Notes: generated by a model from the letters alone, not told the origin. Positions 1 through 53,713 are shown, numbered from the stretch's first letter. The stretch is DNA of 64,000 nucleotides from Ampullaceana balthica (GCA_944989445.1 CALYLW010000739.1:276746-340745); one strand, 5' to 3'. Numbers and translations are program-made.

Positions 1-490
1 ATGGGGCACTGACAATGTGATTTGAACCAACTCAAAGGATGTGTGAGCAAATTCGAATTCTGTTACAAATGAAAGCTCTTGTGACAGCGTACTTCTGTTG
101 ACGGCAGCTAGGCCTCCACCTCGAGTGGCACGTGGAAATGATCGAACAGAATATCCAGGTGGAGCAATATCAGCACACTTTCCCTCATCACCAGTTTGTT
201 GAAACCAGGTCTCCTGAATAAACATGATGTCTATCCGCCTGTCCATGATAAATTCACATACAGCGGTACGTTTGTCACATGGACCAAGTGACTGAGCGTT
301 AAATGACGCGATGCAGAGATTTCTTTCTGTATAGTTGGGAGATGTTTTGATAGGTAAAACATTTAAAATGTTATAAGAACGTTGATGGCTGTCTACACCA
401 ACATGAAAATCAGAGTTAGGTCTTTGTTTGGAAATAAGGACTGGGATTCGTCTCTGTTTTCGTTTCTTCTGTATAGAAGGAGCGTCTGTA
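1..490 (-). mobile_element. LINE fragment, N-terminal part of an APE-type endonuclease domain, cut by the window edge
   Basis: The minus strand stays open from about 487 to base 1. It reads a Lys/Arg-rich stretch, then a typical start of the apurinic-like endonuclease of non-LTR retrotransposons: IASFNAQSLG, then DIMFIQETW, where the Glu of QETW is the catalytic acid, then RATRGGGLAAV. The reading continues off the left edge, so the rest of the endonuclease and the reverse transcriptase lie outside. The 5' side ends in an (ATCTT)n-like run near 495-515. The style resembles CR1/L2-group elements more than the LINE at 7820-11014, but the clade is an inference. Confidence 0.75.
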
Positions 491-1195
491 AACAGATAAG
501 ATAAGATAAGATAATAGTTTATTTATTTTATACGATTTCTGATTCTTTCCAATTGCAAAAAAAAACGTTGGTAATTTTGAGCACTTGTTCATGAATGGCT
601 GGCTATACTCTTGTATGTATATGTGCCATGTTTTAATTCCATTAGATAAGCAACAACAAAAAAAGACATTAAAATAATAATGCTTTAAAAGAATTAACCT
701 TATAAGTACGTCAACATCTTTTTTCAAGTAGTTTACATACGTTAAAATCAATTGTATGTTCCAGCAGATAATTGAAATGTTCGTACACTTCTTCATCCCT
801 TATGTTTTTCAGCTCAGTAGCATTAGTATCAGAAGTCCTTAAATTTATAGGAGAATAGGAGTTTGAAATCTTGGCTTTAGAACAACAAATTTTGAAAATA
901 ACATACAAAAAAGCTTTTTTTAAAAAAATTAACGTTAACCGATACGTAAGAAAATCATTGTATTTCATTGTATCCCTATATCCTTCCGGTTGTTCAAAAT
1001 GGCGGAACCTAAATTTCTCTGCTGTCATTAAAAGACAAAAACAATCAAGCGCTGGAGAAATATACAACATACAAATGCAAATTAAGGAAATTAAAGTTAT
1101 CAAGGAACTGATCTTCGAAATGAATTCCTTCTATGCTCGTCTGGTTGTATTTTACTTGGTTTTGTCATTTTGTGGCTGTTAATACTATTAATATT
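491..1195. other. Non-coding AT-rich stretch
   Basis: It begins with a short GATAA-type microsatellite at 497-515. I see no conserved protein in any frame. The short open frames have biased, low-complexity composition and no recognisable domain. Confidence 0.5.
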
Positions 1196-1850
1196 AATCC
1201 GGAAGTTGTCTCACAGCTCTCACCAGTGGCTCATAGAAACTGCAACGTGCGCAGTAGCCACACCCCGGGCAACGGCTTCGACTGGCTTGCTAAACCTGGT
1301 GAGGGTAGCCGACGGGTCTCAAACCCTCGGTGATCTAGATATGTCTATCTATGCACGTGAAGACTGGATTCGGTGGACAGAGCGGAGGAACCACTAGTTG
1401 GTCAACGGTCAAAAAGGCGAATCTCAGCAAAGCGTTGTGGAACGCTAAGGGCATGACAAGACACACAGGACATCATGGCCATCCACTGCACCCGTCTCCA
1501 TCACCAGCCGTCTCGACTTAGTCCTGCCGCTGGATAAGATGGCCTCGGGCGAGAGAGTGAGATCGACGAATTGCGCAACTCCTTCTCACTTAAATCCAAA
1601 TCACCGCGCAAGTCACTTTTGTCATCCATCCCATACCAGCGGTCTACAACCCTCGGATGACTAGAGTGGTCCTCGTCGTATCGACGGACGAACGAACATA
1701 TATTTAGGGATCGAAGTGAAGTGGCGTGCCACTTAGGCTATATATTCCGAAAGGCCGTACCTTACTGCGTCTCTTCACAATGTTGAAGCTAGATGGATAT
1801 CACTTGACATTAATATATGTATGTCATAGCTTCTGTAATTATAAATAAAG
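1196..1850. repeat. GC-rich island, probable dispersed repeat ending in a polyadenylation-like tail
   Basis: From about 1200 to 1750 the base composition is clearly more GC-rich than the DNA on both sides. The block ends in an AT-rich tail with AATAAA near 1844. It carries no long open frame. A sharp composition change with a poly(A)-signal end fits the 3' part of a retroposed element, but I do not recognise the family. Confidence 0.35.
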
Positions 1851-2639
1851 GCAATATTTAAAATGTATTTTTATTTGAATTTAATTTTTGTAACGTAAGT
1901 ATAAGTTACTAAAAAAAATTTTTTTTAAAGTAACACAAGTTAATAATAATATGTCTCATAGCATTGTAAATGAAATTTTAAAAGAGTTTAAAATAAATGA
2001 ACAATTCATAACTAGTCACCTAAATTTTCTCAAGAACAACGCAATTGATAAAATATATTTGTACCGGTGCTTTGTGTTGCAGCGATTACTGACAATTAAA
2101 TTGTAATGCACATCAGATGTTGACAATACAAATTATTTTAAGATAAAGTGACTTTGTCAGTGACAAAATATAGTGCCTATTTGTATATCCATATATTTAC
2201 TAATATAATTGTATTATTTCGGTATATTTGGAAACGAATTATGCCACCCACATTTTTAAAAAGAAAAATCTTAAGCATTAATTTAATGGCTTATTGTTAA
2301 TTTATTTTCGTCTTTACCTATTGAGACTTTCAATAAATCAATTCAAATAAATAAAATCAATACACCAGTGCTGTTTGTAAATAATAAATAATAAATATAT
2401 ATTTTTTAAAATTAACAAAAATACACAGTGACCTGGTCAAAATTATTTTTTTTAAAACTTATTATTTTTATAATATTCACTAAAATTTACTAAATATTTC
2501 ATTGAAATCAATATAAGTTATTAAACTACCTATTTATATTTATTTTCAGACGGACTTTTTGTTTATATCAGCAGATGGCAAGTTCCAAATGCTGGTGTAA
2601 GAAATCTTAAAGATCTATTTTTACTGTGTGGGCCAGTTA
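1851..2639. other. AT-rich spacer, nothing recognised
   Basis: Very AT-rich sequence with many short A and T runs. I find no coding signal, clear terminal repeat or tandem array. Confidence 0.5.
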
Positions 2640-2837
2640 GAAAACTCGCACCTGTTTCACATTAACACGCAAAAATAACATTAATTTTTAATTATTGAAA
2701 TTAAATAATTAATATAATTATATGGTTTTTTAACATTTTATGTACTTTTTCTTTCATTTCTGGATAATTTCTGCGGACTGGCAGCTGATGGTCCTGGGAC
2801 CGGTGCCGGTCCGCGGACCACCACTTTGAGTAGCACT
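2640..2837. mobile_element. hAT-like terminal sequence (right end)
   Basis: On the minus strand the segment ending at 2837 begins CAGTGCTACTCAAAGTGG, followed by a GC-rich palindromic stretch around GGTCCGCGGACC. This is the style of hAT termini (CAGTG...). I could not find the matching left end, so its extent to the left is a guess. Confidence 0.4.
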
Positions 2838-2849
2838 GACCTATAGGAA

Positions 2850-4310
2850 GTGGCTTCTTTGTTCGGACCTAAAGAAGTATGCTTCATCAGTCAAGATAAC
2901 AAAGCCAGGATCCCCATTGGCTTGACAGTAGCTAACAAGCAAGCTCCATTTTTAATGCATGTCGAATACCGCGTTACATTGCCTGATCACGACTGGGTAG
3001 TAGCATCTAGACACAAACTCATATCATCTGTTTATGCTGAAATTGAAATCCCAAAAGACGATTTAGGTAAACCCGAAGTTGTAACATATGCAGGCCCAAC
3101 TTACATAGCCATCAGATCAGGCAAGCATTGCTCATCATCAGCTTATAGCCATTGACTGGACTATGAAAGGCTACTTGAATTGGAAGAGTTTGACATTGTC
3201 ACAAAGGATCCAAGCAACAAGATGATCAAACCGATTCTTATTATGTCTGTGGATGGTGGACCTGATAAAAATCCAAGGTATCAAAAAGTTATTGATGTGG
3301 CCATCCATCATTTTGTAAAGCGGAACATTGATGCAATGTTTGTAGTAACGAATGCGCCTGGTAAAAGTGCGTTTAATCGAGTAGAAAGCCCAATGGCTCC
3401 TCTTAGTCGTTAACTGTCGGGACTAATTTTGACACATGAACATTTTGGAAGCCACCTCGACATTAAAGGTTGAACAATTGATGAAGAGCTGGAAAAATTA
3501 AACTTCAAATATGCTGGCGAAACATTTTCAGAAATGTGGAAGCAAGTAAGCAGAGACAATTTTTCAACAGTGGCAGAGTATATTGTACCTGAAAAGTATG
3601 AGCTTGAAGTTGAAAATGTTATAATCAAAGATCAAGTTTGGTGCCAAAACCATGTAAGGACAAGTCAGTACTTTCTACAAATTGTTGAATGTTGTGATTT
3701 AACTTGTTGCCAACGGATTAGAAGCTCGTACTTTGATATTACAGTATTGCTGATCGATTTATCCCCCCACCAATTCCAATCTGCCAAACTAATGAGGGCC
3801 TTAAAGTACCAGAAGTATCTGATATAAACTCACATAGATTTCCATCTCTTTTCTTCAATCAGTCTGTGAAAGTTGAAAACATACAACCTCGATCAGCAAA
3901 GCAATCAAAATTCTTCCATATGATATATATTGTTTTTTGTCCATCTATTCAGTTGCTATTGTTTGAACAGATCTGTAAAATCTGTCACTTTTATGTTGCT
4001 TCGCATGCCATGTTAAAAAAGCACGTTCAACAGCACCAACACTGTATGCCTGGGCCCAGTCAAATACTACATGCACTCCAACAGAAAATAATTCATCCAA
4101 AGCGAGTGCAGCCAAAATACAGAGAGAGCTCATGGCAATTATTGCTTAAAGGGAGATGCTAAGTGCAGAATGGCTAGATGAAGAAAATGTTGACTTTTCT
4201 GGTGTTTCGGTTCCACAATAAATTATTCAGCCAGAACCTATGCCAATAATAACAATTGAGGAACATTTGACATCTCCATGGGAAAATATAGATGCTAGGA
4301 TATAAAATTT
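2850..4310 (+). pseudogene. Decayed transposase-like gene with a C-terminal C2H2 zinc finger
   Basis: Three adjacent open pieces in shifting frames read as one broken protein. The first (2850-3155) contains FGPKEVCFISQDNKARIPIG and later YAGPTYIAIRSGKH. The second (about 3160-3470) contains SVDGGPDKNPRYQKVIDVA and FNRVESPMAPLSR. The third (about 3480-4160) ends in a zinc-finger-like CKICHFYVASHAMLKKHVQQH pattern. Stops near 3153, 3411 and 3469 and frame changes between pieces show that it is dead. I recognise this as a multicopy uncharacterised family in invertebrate genomes, probably transposon-derived. The spaced Asp residues fit a DDE-type enzyme, but the superfamily is inferred. No intron structure is evident. 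Confidence 0.6.
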
Positions 4311-5324
4311 GTTTTTTTTTGCAACAAATATGTATAATATATAAATTAAAAGTCTATTGATAGTTTTACTTTTTAATCTCATTTCTGCTTGAAGTTAGAA
4401 CAAGTCTGTGTAAATATTTCAATAGTCTTTAAAATTAAAAGTGTTTTATTAATTTGAAATATGTTCATAATTTAAGGTTTAGTGTGTAAATATTTTTGTA
4501 AACCCTATAACCTCTTTTCTGTTTAGAGTAAGCCTTTGTAGTTTTTATGAATTGGAAATATGTTCAAAAGTTTAACGTTTTTTTTTAAAACTTTGTTTTT
4601 CTAAACATTTTACTTTTATTCACTTTTGTGTTGTAGTTGTAAACTAGTCTATTTAAAACATTGTTTTTTTTTCTTTTCATTTATTATTATTATCCTTTGG
4701 GTAATCAAATGTTAACGTAATTTTATAGGGGGGGGTACTCTTGAAGTTTGACAAGTTGTTGATAGGGGGAGGGGGGTAAAAGTCGCCAAAAAGTTGTTAA
4801 AGTAATTTATGGCCAGCCCCATATGATGAAAATAATAAAACATATTATAATAAGGAGTTTGAGTTCTGTGGTACCTATTACCGCGGCTAAGAGCCACTTT
4901 GTATTCAAGCCATATGTTGAGAATGTCATTCGATTTATTTACAGTTGAAAAATAGTTTTAATAATTTCCATTACGCTTATTAATATAAAACATTTTTTTA
5001 CAAGAAAAGTAATAGGAATGAAGAATTTCCTTGCTGAATAAATATTTTATGCAATTTAAAAACAAAAAAAAATCATAAAAATTATGATAAATATAGTTGA
5101 GAAATACTGAGAATTAAAAAAAAATAAACAATTGGGGGACATTTGGGTTGGGGGGGGACAACAACATAAATCTACCGGGACTGTTCTCCCCCCTTAAATA
5201 TGCTATTACAGTTTTCCGATTGTGACATCTTATTTAAACAAATGCACTCACAAATAAATAAATATATATATTATTTAGACAAATAAAATATTTTTAAAAA
5301 ATAAAGTTAATTGTATGCACTATG
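4311..5324. other. AT-rich spacer with a piece of a TIR element
   Basis: Mostly AT-rich and non-coding. At about 4723-4825 a G-run-rich piece ends in TTTATGGCCAGCCCC. This resembles the termini of the GTCCATAAA...CGTCA inverted-repeat family seen at 25408-25824 and 60191-60453, so it is probably a degenerate copy of one end. No gene seen. Confidence 0.4.
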
Positions 5325-5605
5325 CTGGAGAGGGGTCAATTTTCATTCTAATCTGGAGAAGGGTCAGTTTTCATTCTAATCTGGAGAAGGGTCAGTTTTC
5401 ATTCTAATCTGGAGAGGGGTCAGTTTTCATTCTAATCTGGAGAGGGGTCAGTTTTCATTCTAATCTGGAGAGTGGTCAGTTTTCATTCTAATCTGGAGAG
5501 GGGTCAGTTTTCATTCTAATCTGGAGAGGGGTCAGTTTTCATTCTAATCTGGAGAGGGGTCAGTTTTCATTCTAATCTGGAGAGGGGTCAGTTTTCGCTC
5601 CATCT
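5325..5605. repeat. Minisatellite, 28-bp unit, about 10 copies
   Basis: Direct tandem repeats starting CTGGAGAGGGGTCAGTTTTC at a 28-base period, with single-base variants (AGAAGGG, AGAGTGG). It lies upstream of CEBPZ exon 1. Confidence 0.9.
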
Positions 5606-6687
5606 TGGAGCAGGGGACCAGAAAATTATTCTATTGAAGACTTTTGATTGTGTAACCAAGAGAAATAAGTACCAACAAGAACTTTGTAAAATACTCTGAT
5701 TTAACGTAGGCCTACTTTGAAATCAGAAATAGTTTCATTTTTAAAAATGTTACAATGTTTTCTTGATTGAAATTACCATGAATGACAATAATTCTTGCCG
5801 CATAGAGTATGGGGCACCTGCGTCTTCTCTATTCTCCCAGCCATTATACCCATCCCTGCTATTAGCATCATCCATACAATTAATACTATCCCTGTTTCTG
5901 ACACCATTTCTATCTTTGGCGCAACTTTCACGTCTGTACCAAAGATCTGTGCTGTTGCAAGATTTCACTGAAGAATATCAGATACTCAACAGTTATTATA
6001 TTTAAATTATTAATATATTGTCCCCCAAAAGAATCTGGAGAATTAGCGAATCTCGCACCAGCAATAATAATATAACAAAGAAACATTCCCTTTGATAGAG
6101 GTCACACAGGGCTAGCCACTCCCCGATGTTGGTGTGGGTGGTTTGGGAAAGAGGCTGGATGAAGCTGAAACCATTTTCTTATTAAACACACAATGCCTGT
6201 GTCTTTTATTATTATTATTAATTATTATTATGTTTATTTTTTAAAGAAGATATCTTAACACACAATTCCTGCGTCTGAGGCAGCTAAGATTAATAGAATT
6301 GAATCGCCACGTGTATTCAATCTCCAAAAGTTGATGAATTATAGTTGATTGCATCTTAACATAATGTTAAAAGCAACAGAAGTGGACGTTTTGCACATCA
6401 AATACAATAAAAACAGGTATGACAATTTGTTAAATTATGTTACATTAAATAAAAATGTCATTATAATGTGGCTTATTAATATGTGCATTAAGATCTTTCT
6501 CTGAGTGTCCTGAATAGATAAATATTAATGTTTTTTTTTAAAAATTAATTTAAAAAAAACAAAAAAAAACAAGTTGTATGTGGAAATTGAGAACCACTAA
6601 TAACGCGACTGCGTACTGGGTTTAATATTAAGATATCGATACATTTTTAAACGAAGGTATTGTTTCCATATAAGAGCAGGTCACTCT
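5606..6687. other. Region upstream of CEBPZ, including the presumed promoter
   Basis: There are open frames on both strands at 5750-6005, without a recognised domain. (ATT)n-like runs occur near 6210-6230. The promoter of CEBPZ should lie in the last few hundred bases. I see no convincing TATA or CCAAT box, so core-promoter elements are not called. Confidence 0.4.
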
Positions 6688-6708
6688 ATGGACATTTTAA
6701 ATGAAAAA

Positions 6709-47876
<41,168 letters not shown>

Positions 47877-49044
47877 GGGAGGATATTTAAAATGACTTGT
47901 AGCTTGACAGTGACAGTGTTGATAGAGATAAAAACAAAGGCAGGTAATTGAAGAGATTTAACTTATCTCAAGAAGAAGATTCTAGAAAATGAAAACATCA
48001 TGGTCAAATGTTCACATATACGCAAATAAATCATGAATAGACCAGCTGTGTAATGGCAATAGTGAAAGAATTGTTTCTTGAAGACTGGGTAAGAATATAA
48101 ACAAAAGATCATGCTACACTTAAACATCAGTTGTAAATTGTTGCCAGAAATTAAAAATTTTAAAAATTGTTGCATGAACGTTTGTATTACATGACTCTTG
48201 AACTAACTCTGTGTTTGTGTCTGTCTTGTTAACATGTGTTAGGGTCAAAGGAGACTTTTGTGTGTAACTCTGTGTTTGTGTCTGTCTTGTTAACACTGTA
48301 TTAGGGTCAAAGGAGACTTGTGTGTGTGTAACTCTGTGTATGTGTACCATCAGCTTTCCCAGATATAGGTTACATAAGGGAGCCACGCAACACTCTGTTT
48401 GTACTCCACTGTAACCTAACGAGGAAAATGTATTTCTTTAGAAAGAACCAATTGCAAAGGGACAAAACTTTTTAGTTACTGCCATACCAGAGTTATTCTG
48501 ATGTAAAACAATATGAGCTCTCCTGTAGTGCTGCTGAATGTTAATACAAGGATTGGAAGTGAGCTGTTACCTCTGTTACCCATTACTGTTATGAACTTTA
48601 AAATAAATTGGGTTATTTTTTTGACTTGAATAAATATTGAAACTTGCATTGGTTAAGATTTGAACCCTGCCCTTGTGCAATACTAATAGAGAACAGACTA
48701 AGAATTGGTTATAAATTATCTGCAGTACTCTCCCATTGTTTCTCAATTGTTTGATTGATTACGTGTGGAAAGTTATGTTTATCAAATTTTGAGTTGACTT
48801 TTTTAATATTTTTAAATCCTTGTGCTTACAGGCCTTTGTTTGAACCAACAACTGTATGCTTGTATCACGTGACTATGTCATGTGTCTAACACATTGTGTG
48901 CTTGTATCACGTGACTGGAGGTTGTGTTATTTGTATGACTGGCAGGGGGCAGAAGTTTTGATGCACTTATCACGTGACTGGGAGTTTTTGTGTGTGCATC
49001 GTTGCTGTATAAAAATTGATTTATGCATTTAGTCAATGAATAAA
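47877..49044 (+). terminator. CEBPZ 3' UTR and candidate polyadenylation signals
   Basis: AATAAA occurs at 48602-48607 and 48629-48634, about 750 bases past the stop, with another at 49039-49044. The first two are the more likely sites. Two imperfect copies of an approximately 60-base unit lie at about 48200-48330. Three copies of TATCACGTGACT lie at 48863-48979, between the early and late signals. Confidence 0.55.
48863..48979. promoter_or_regulatory. Three copies of TATCACGTGACT
   Basis: Identical 12-mers at 48863-48874, 48905-48916 and 48968-48979. TCACGTGA is the palindromic E-box bound by MiT/TFE and USF-type bHLH-ZIP factors. Part of the similarity comes from local duplication (GCTTGTATCACGTGACT occurs twice), so function is unproven. 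Confidence 0.35.
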
Positions 49045-49049
49045 TTGAT

Positions 49050-50115
49050 TCACAAAATTGATAAATAAATTAAACATGAATTTGAGTTAATTTTTCGTTT
49101 CCCCGCTATTTTGTCTTGTTTCCCTTTAAAAAAAATCATTCTGAGCTCAGACGCTCTCTTGTCTATCCACCAAGTTTGCCTCCTCTAGCCTGCTTTTATT
49201 TGTTAGAATAATTGCGTTTTGAAGCACTGGTTTACACTCCCATAAATTGAGATAAGAAGAAAAGAAAAAGATTGCATTTAATTGAGTAAAATTTAAGCAT
49301 CTTATCTAATTTTATTAGTTACTTCTTCAGATGTCAATTTTTCGAAGATGCTTGAAATTTTAAAGTATGTCTTTTTCGAAACTATTTATGCTTATTGTGG
49401 TGTTTATTAACGGAGAAATTTGAATATTTTCATGTTCTTGCCATAAAGCTAAATAATGTTCCCTAAAATAAACGAATTCAAATTATTTACACATTACTTT
49501 AATTGGAGAGGCGTAACATTTTTTAATGAATAACGGTATTTTAATGAAAACACAAATTATTTGTGCTACTTTTATGCAGGAAAAACAAAATAAATTAAAT
49601 TTTTAATAACGTACCTTACAATAATTTCCTGAAAACTCAAACAGTAATATGAATTATCCATATTTTATATAAAATACTTCTTGCAAGTTAAACACAATAT
49701 TTGAACCACCATGAATTGTAGGTACTTGTTCGCGCATCATTCTGCGAATGTCGAAATTTCACGAAAAAACTATCGCGATATTAATATCACATTATTGGGC
49801 CCAGCGGTGATGTGTTTTTTGTGTAGTTTTCTTACAAAAGTGTAATCTTTTTGTACCGTATACCGCTTAATTTTCCAAACAAATGGATACCCTTTTTGAG
49901 TGATTTTAAATTTTTGAACGGTTTTGCGTTACTTATAACATTCGCATATCCACTATGTAATCAAAAAAATGTTGTGGGAATCCGTTAATTAGGACTAGAA
50001 ATTACGAATATTTTTTGTGTCACCTTGGTTTTCCCCCTTCAAAAGAAAAAGCGTGGTTGTCGGAATAGTTTGCACTTTTCAAATGCCCACAGATGCCACC
50101 CCTAAATGCCTACCG
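49050..50115. other. Intergenic AT-rich spacer
   Basis: No gene or clear repeat recognised. Confidence 0.45.
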
Positions 50116-50320
50116 CCCCCTCCCCCCTAGCTACGCCACTGTTTAGTCTAAGCTTCGTTGATCCGTGTGCAAAGTTTTAAAAAAATCGTGTGCAAAGTCC
50201 ATTTTTGTGCAACATTTTACAAAATTTTCTGCGAGGTGATTCTAAACTCCTGCGTGGCGTCGGTCAAATATCTGCGCAGCCGCGGTGCTTAAAGGGAACA
50301 TTGCTACCCTGGTTCTAACA
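50116..50320. repeat. Element end and a GC-rich module shared with the piggyBac copies
   Basis: CCCCCTAGCTACGCCACTG at 50134-50152 looks like a TIR end. From 50220 to 50312 the block with TCTAAACTCCTGCGTGGCG and GCTTAAAGGGAACATTG is shared with 39985-40060 and 58322-58402. Confidence 0.5.
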
Positions 50321-50661
50321 TTTCGCTTACAAATCACCTGCAAACCAAACATCCACTACAGTATCAGAAACTTCAGCTGAGACAATCTAAAGCTAGGTGA
50401 ACGATTCTTCAGCTCGGCTGGTTGTATTGTCAATAAGACCCGCACATAACTTGAACCAGATAATGTCAATACAGTTGTCTGATTGCGTTGTTATTTAAAA
50501 TATGTCCTATAAAGAAGACATTCCAGTGTTATTTCGATTTTCGACAAGTACGTTAAATAAATGTTACTCATGACACCATAAATGTCAATTTGTGGTTTTA
50601 ATCGAAATTAACGATTAATTATTAATCGTTAATTTTACAAAATTTAACGATTAAATTTTAA

Positions 50662-51003
50662 TTAATCAATAACAGCCCTACACGGAGCACCATCATTGCA
50701 CACCCAAACAAGCTTATCCATCGGTAGATTTTGTTCTTTAGCGAACTCAATGAAGGACTCGAATAAATCCTGCCCTCTTGTTGTGCCCTTCATAGACAAA
50801 ACAGCAAGACTTTCCTCATGTAATGTTTCACCGACTACATACCTTGCAACCACGCTGAACTGGGATAAATTACTGACGTCTGTTGACTCATCCAAAGCGA
50901 GAGAGAAAAACAGTGCCACATTTATGTCCTTCACTTGCATTTCCTCAATTTGATTTGACATCATGATGCTACGATCGTGAACAGTCCTTGCCGACAGAGG
51001 CAT
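50662..51003 (-). pseudogene. hAT transposase fragment
   Basis: One piece of about 113 residues: RSIMMSNQIEEMQVKDINVA, FFSLALDESTDVSNLSQFSV, then MDKLVWVCNDGAPC. LDESTD and the NDGAP block are the catalytic-core signatures of hAT enzymes related to GTF2IRD2/ZBED. The flanking GATTAATTAATCG-type AT palindromes at 50600-50670 may belong to its end. The rest of the protein is absent. Confidence 0.75.
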
Positions 51004-51266
51004 TTATTTTATCCGTTTAATTATTTTGTCCGTATTGAAAAAGTCATTAAAAAGTTCATTGGCAACATCAAGCATGAAAGCTTTGATGGGCTTTCCGTTT
51101 CTTACAATAGCTAAAGCGCCAGCGTAGTTAGGGTCATGTGCGCCCGGGGACATGACACAAAATCTGCGCCCCTTGTCGGACCGAAAGATTTCTCGGGGCT
51201 CACTGAGCCCCCAAGAAAAATGTGAAATTTTACGGTTTATATCATATTAACCGTAAAATATAATAT

Positions 51267-51330
51267 GTTACGGCCAAAGCCCGAAGTTGGGCCTTTCGCG
51301 AATTGGCCGATTTCGGGCTTTGGCCGTAAC
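51267..51330. repeat. Perfect hairpin, 19-bp arms
   Basis: GTTACGGCCAAAGCCCGAA at 51267-51285 is exactly complementary to TTCGGGCTTTGGCCGTAAC at 51312-51330. The 26-base centre (GGGCCTTTCGCGAATTGGCC) also has partial symmetry. Confidence 0.85.
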
Positions 51331-51468
51331 AAATATATGGTTCAATTTTCGAAGCATCTGGTATTTTAATGAAATAGAATACAGACTAATAATTCTCCAT
51401 ACGATTGTAAACAATTTATTTTTATAAAAAATACTCTACTAATTATACATGACTCGAATAGACATAGT

Positions 51469-53169
51469 CTACAAAAATTTGACCTTCCTTGATTTGAATG
51501 TCGCAATTTCGTCAATCATGTTGTCAAAATTAATATCCTCAAGTGTTTCTCTTTCGATGCTAAGGAGTGCAAGATCTTGTTCCATTGAAGCACGTAAATA
51601 AGACAAAATAAGCTTCAGTTTGCTGAAGGACTGTTCATAGCTTTTATTTGAAACAGCAGTTGTTAGAAATATTTGAAGTGAAATGCACAGATTCGGGAAA
51701 TACATCATCTCCATATAAAACAATAAAACCAAGAAGATCCAAAGGAGTTTCCGGTAGAACTTCAGTCCGGGTACTGAGCAGCATTTTTCAGTCTCCGATT
51801 TCTGTGCACAATTCGTGACCATTGACGTCAGTGTCGTAGAAATTAACAAAATCTAAGCAAGAAGTATATAGACTTTTGTCTCAGCAAGAAGAGCTTTGAC
51901 GTCTAGTAAAAATCCAAATTTGTTGTTTAGGTTTTTTAGACGTAAAAACCATATTGATATACTCCTTTTGGAGTCTATCAATTACGCTGTTCATATCACG
52001 TGACATTTCTTCTTCTGCAGAAAGTCCTGCATCTCTCTGTAATTCTCCAGGCATCCCCCGATGTCGCCTAATCCTTCTGTCAACCTCGATTCCCAAAGTT
52101 GTGCATCTTCTTTTCCATTGTATACCACAACCTGGCTCAACGTGTCACGAATGTTGACAATTTCTTGCTCAAGCGATTCAAGATCAGATGCTGCTTCCTT
52201 GAAATTCACAGTAGGATTCTGCAACCGTTTCTGGACACAATCAATTTTCCCAAGTATGATATTCCAGAAATGTAGCAAAACTAGGAAGTTAAAGTTTAAT
52301 ATACCTACCAGCAAAGCTTCTGCATCACATCTGGTGTCAGGCGTCATATTTTTATGTTCTGATAATTTTTCCAACAGCCCTACCAGTTCATCTAATCCTC
52401 ATAAATAGCTTTAACAGCTTCTGATCGTGCACTCCAACGTGTTTCAGACTCCCACTTCATTGTGATTGGCAAAACTCTTTTTAATTCTTCCCAACAAGTT
52501 GTTGAAAGAGAGAAAACAAAAATTTATACCTTCAGCTGTCCCCTAAATACGTGATAAAAACTGAATTCTGTTTAGCTGAGTGTACTCTTGCTAAGTTTAA
52601 GCTGTGGTTGTCACATTTGATGAACACTGCTCTGTGATTTCTGGCACATATTTGCCGTTGAAGGCCGGATAAATGCCTAGTCAATACAGCAGCATTGTCA
52701 TAACATTGGGACCGACAGTCGGCTAGTGGTATGCTATTAGATTCCAGGTTCTCTACGATAACTCTTTCAATGTTTGCTGCGTCTTTGGAATGTATCTGTA
52801 CAAAACCTAAAAATGATTCTTTGATGGCTACTTTTTTAGTTTGAAAATTCACACCCACAATTCTGATGACTCGAGAAAGCTGTTCCCGGTGTCCTAGATC
52901 GAGTGTTGAGTCAAGTAAGATATCGTATGAATTCTTTTTTCTGATTTCAATCCACAGCTGATTCCTTACAGTCGATGTAAGTAGGGTGATAAATAAGATT
53001 CTGAACCTGGATTTTCTCGTGCATTTTGTATGTGTTTTTCTAACAGTGGATCATACTGAGCAAAAAGTTTGATCACAGAGAGACAGGAAAGAGAGGCGGT
53101 GTCTGATGTTTCATATGAAAGGAATCCAACTTGCTTTGACATACGGACACAAGCCCGTGAGAGGACCAC
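51469..53169 (-). pseudogene. hAT transposase of the ZMYM1-like type, broken
   Basis: Successive minus-strand pieces keep domain order. 53169-52966 has KQVGFLSYETSDTASLSCLS. 52858-52532 has GVNFQTKKVAIKESFLGFVQ, then IPLADCRSQCYDNAA and FIKCDNHSLNLARVHSA, the core of ZMYM1-like/DUF4371 hAT proteins. 52374-51881 is a helical insert. 51849-51469 ends in the dimerisation region SYEQSFSKLKLILSYLRASM and ALLSIE. Stops and frame changes between pieces show it is dead. Confidence 0.82.
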
Positions 53170-53713
53170 TACTAAAAATTGTGCTACTGCCGTGCTGGAA
53201 AGTTAAATATAATTATACTGTGTATATGGCTAGCTATAAGTAGTATACATGTTAGTAAAAACTATACTAATATGCTACGATTTGCTTGCTCCAAAAACAA
53301 TATTGTAATGGCTTTCTTTTGTAAAGAACAAATGTCATTTATATTAGACTACGTTTTGCTTTTTACAGCCACTATTAGTATTTCAAGTATTTCTACTATT
53401 ACTATGCTTATAGTATAGTCTTATTATAGTTATAGTCATAGTAAGAGAAGAATAACTTTACTGAAGTCAGTCTTTACTTAATGAGATTGAAAAATAATAT
53501 TGAAAAAGTTACTGTTGGATAAAATTTAGATATGAATATAGTTATAAATAGGTAACATGCCTATATTAAATAGCTATTTATTGATATATAGATAATTATT
53601 ATTATACTAATAAAATCCTGATTTTTTGGTAAGCGACTGAACAACGTAAATTTATTAAAAAAGAAAATATGAATAAGTCACTTATCACTTATTTAAAGAA
53701 AATTGATTGTTGT

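Noticed and set aside
416..1397. Short open frames on both strands near the left edge
   Set aside because: Low complexity or unsupported. The only recognisable coding signal there is the LINE endonuclease reading off the left edge.
5750..6005. Overlapping open frames on both strands upstream of CEBPZ
   Set aside because: No domain, no splice context and no conserved motif that I recognise.
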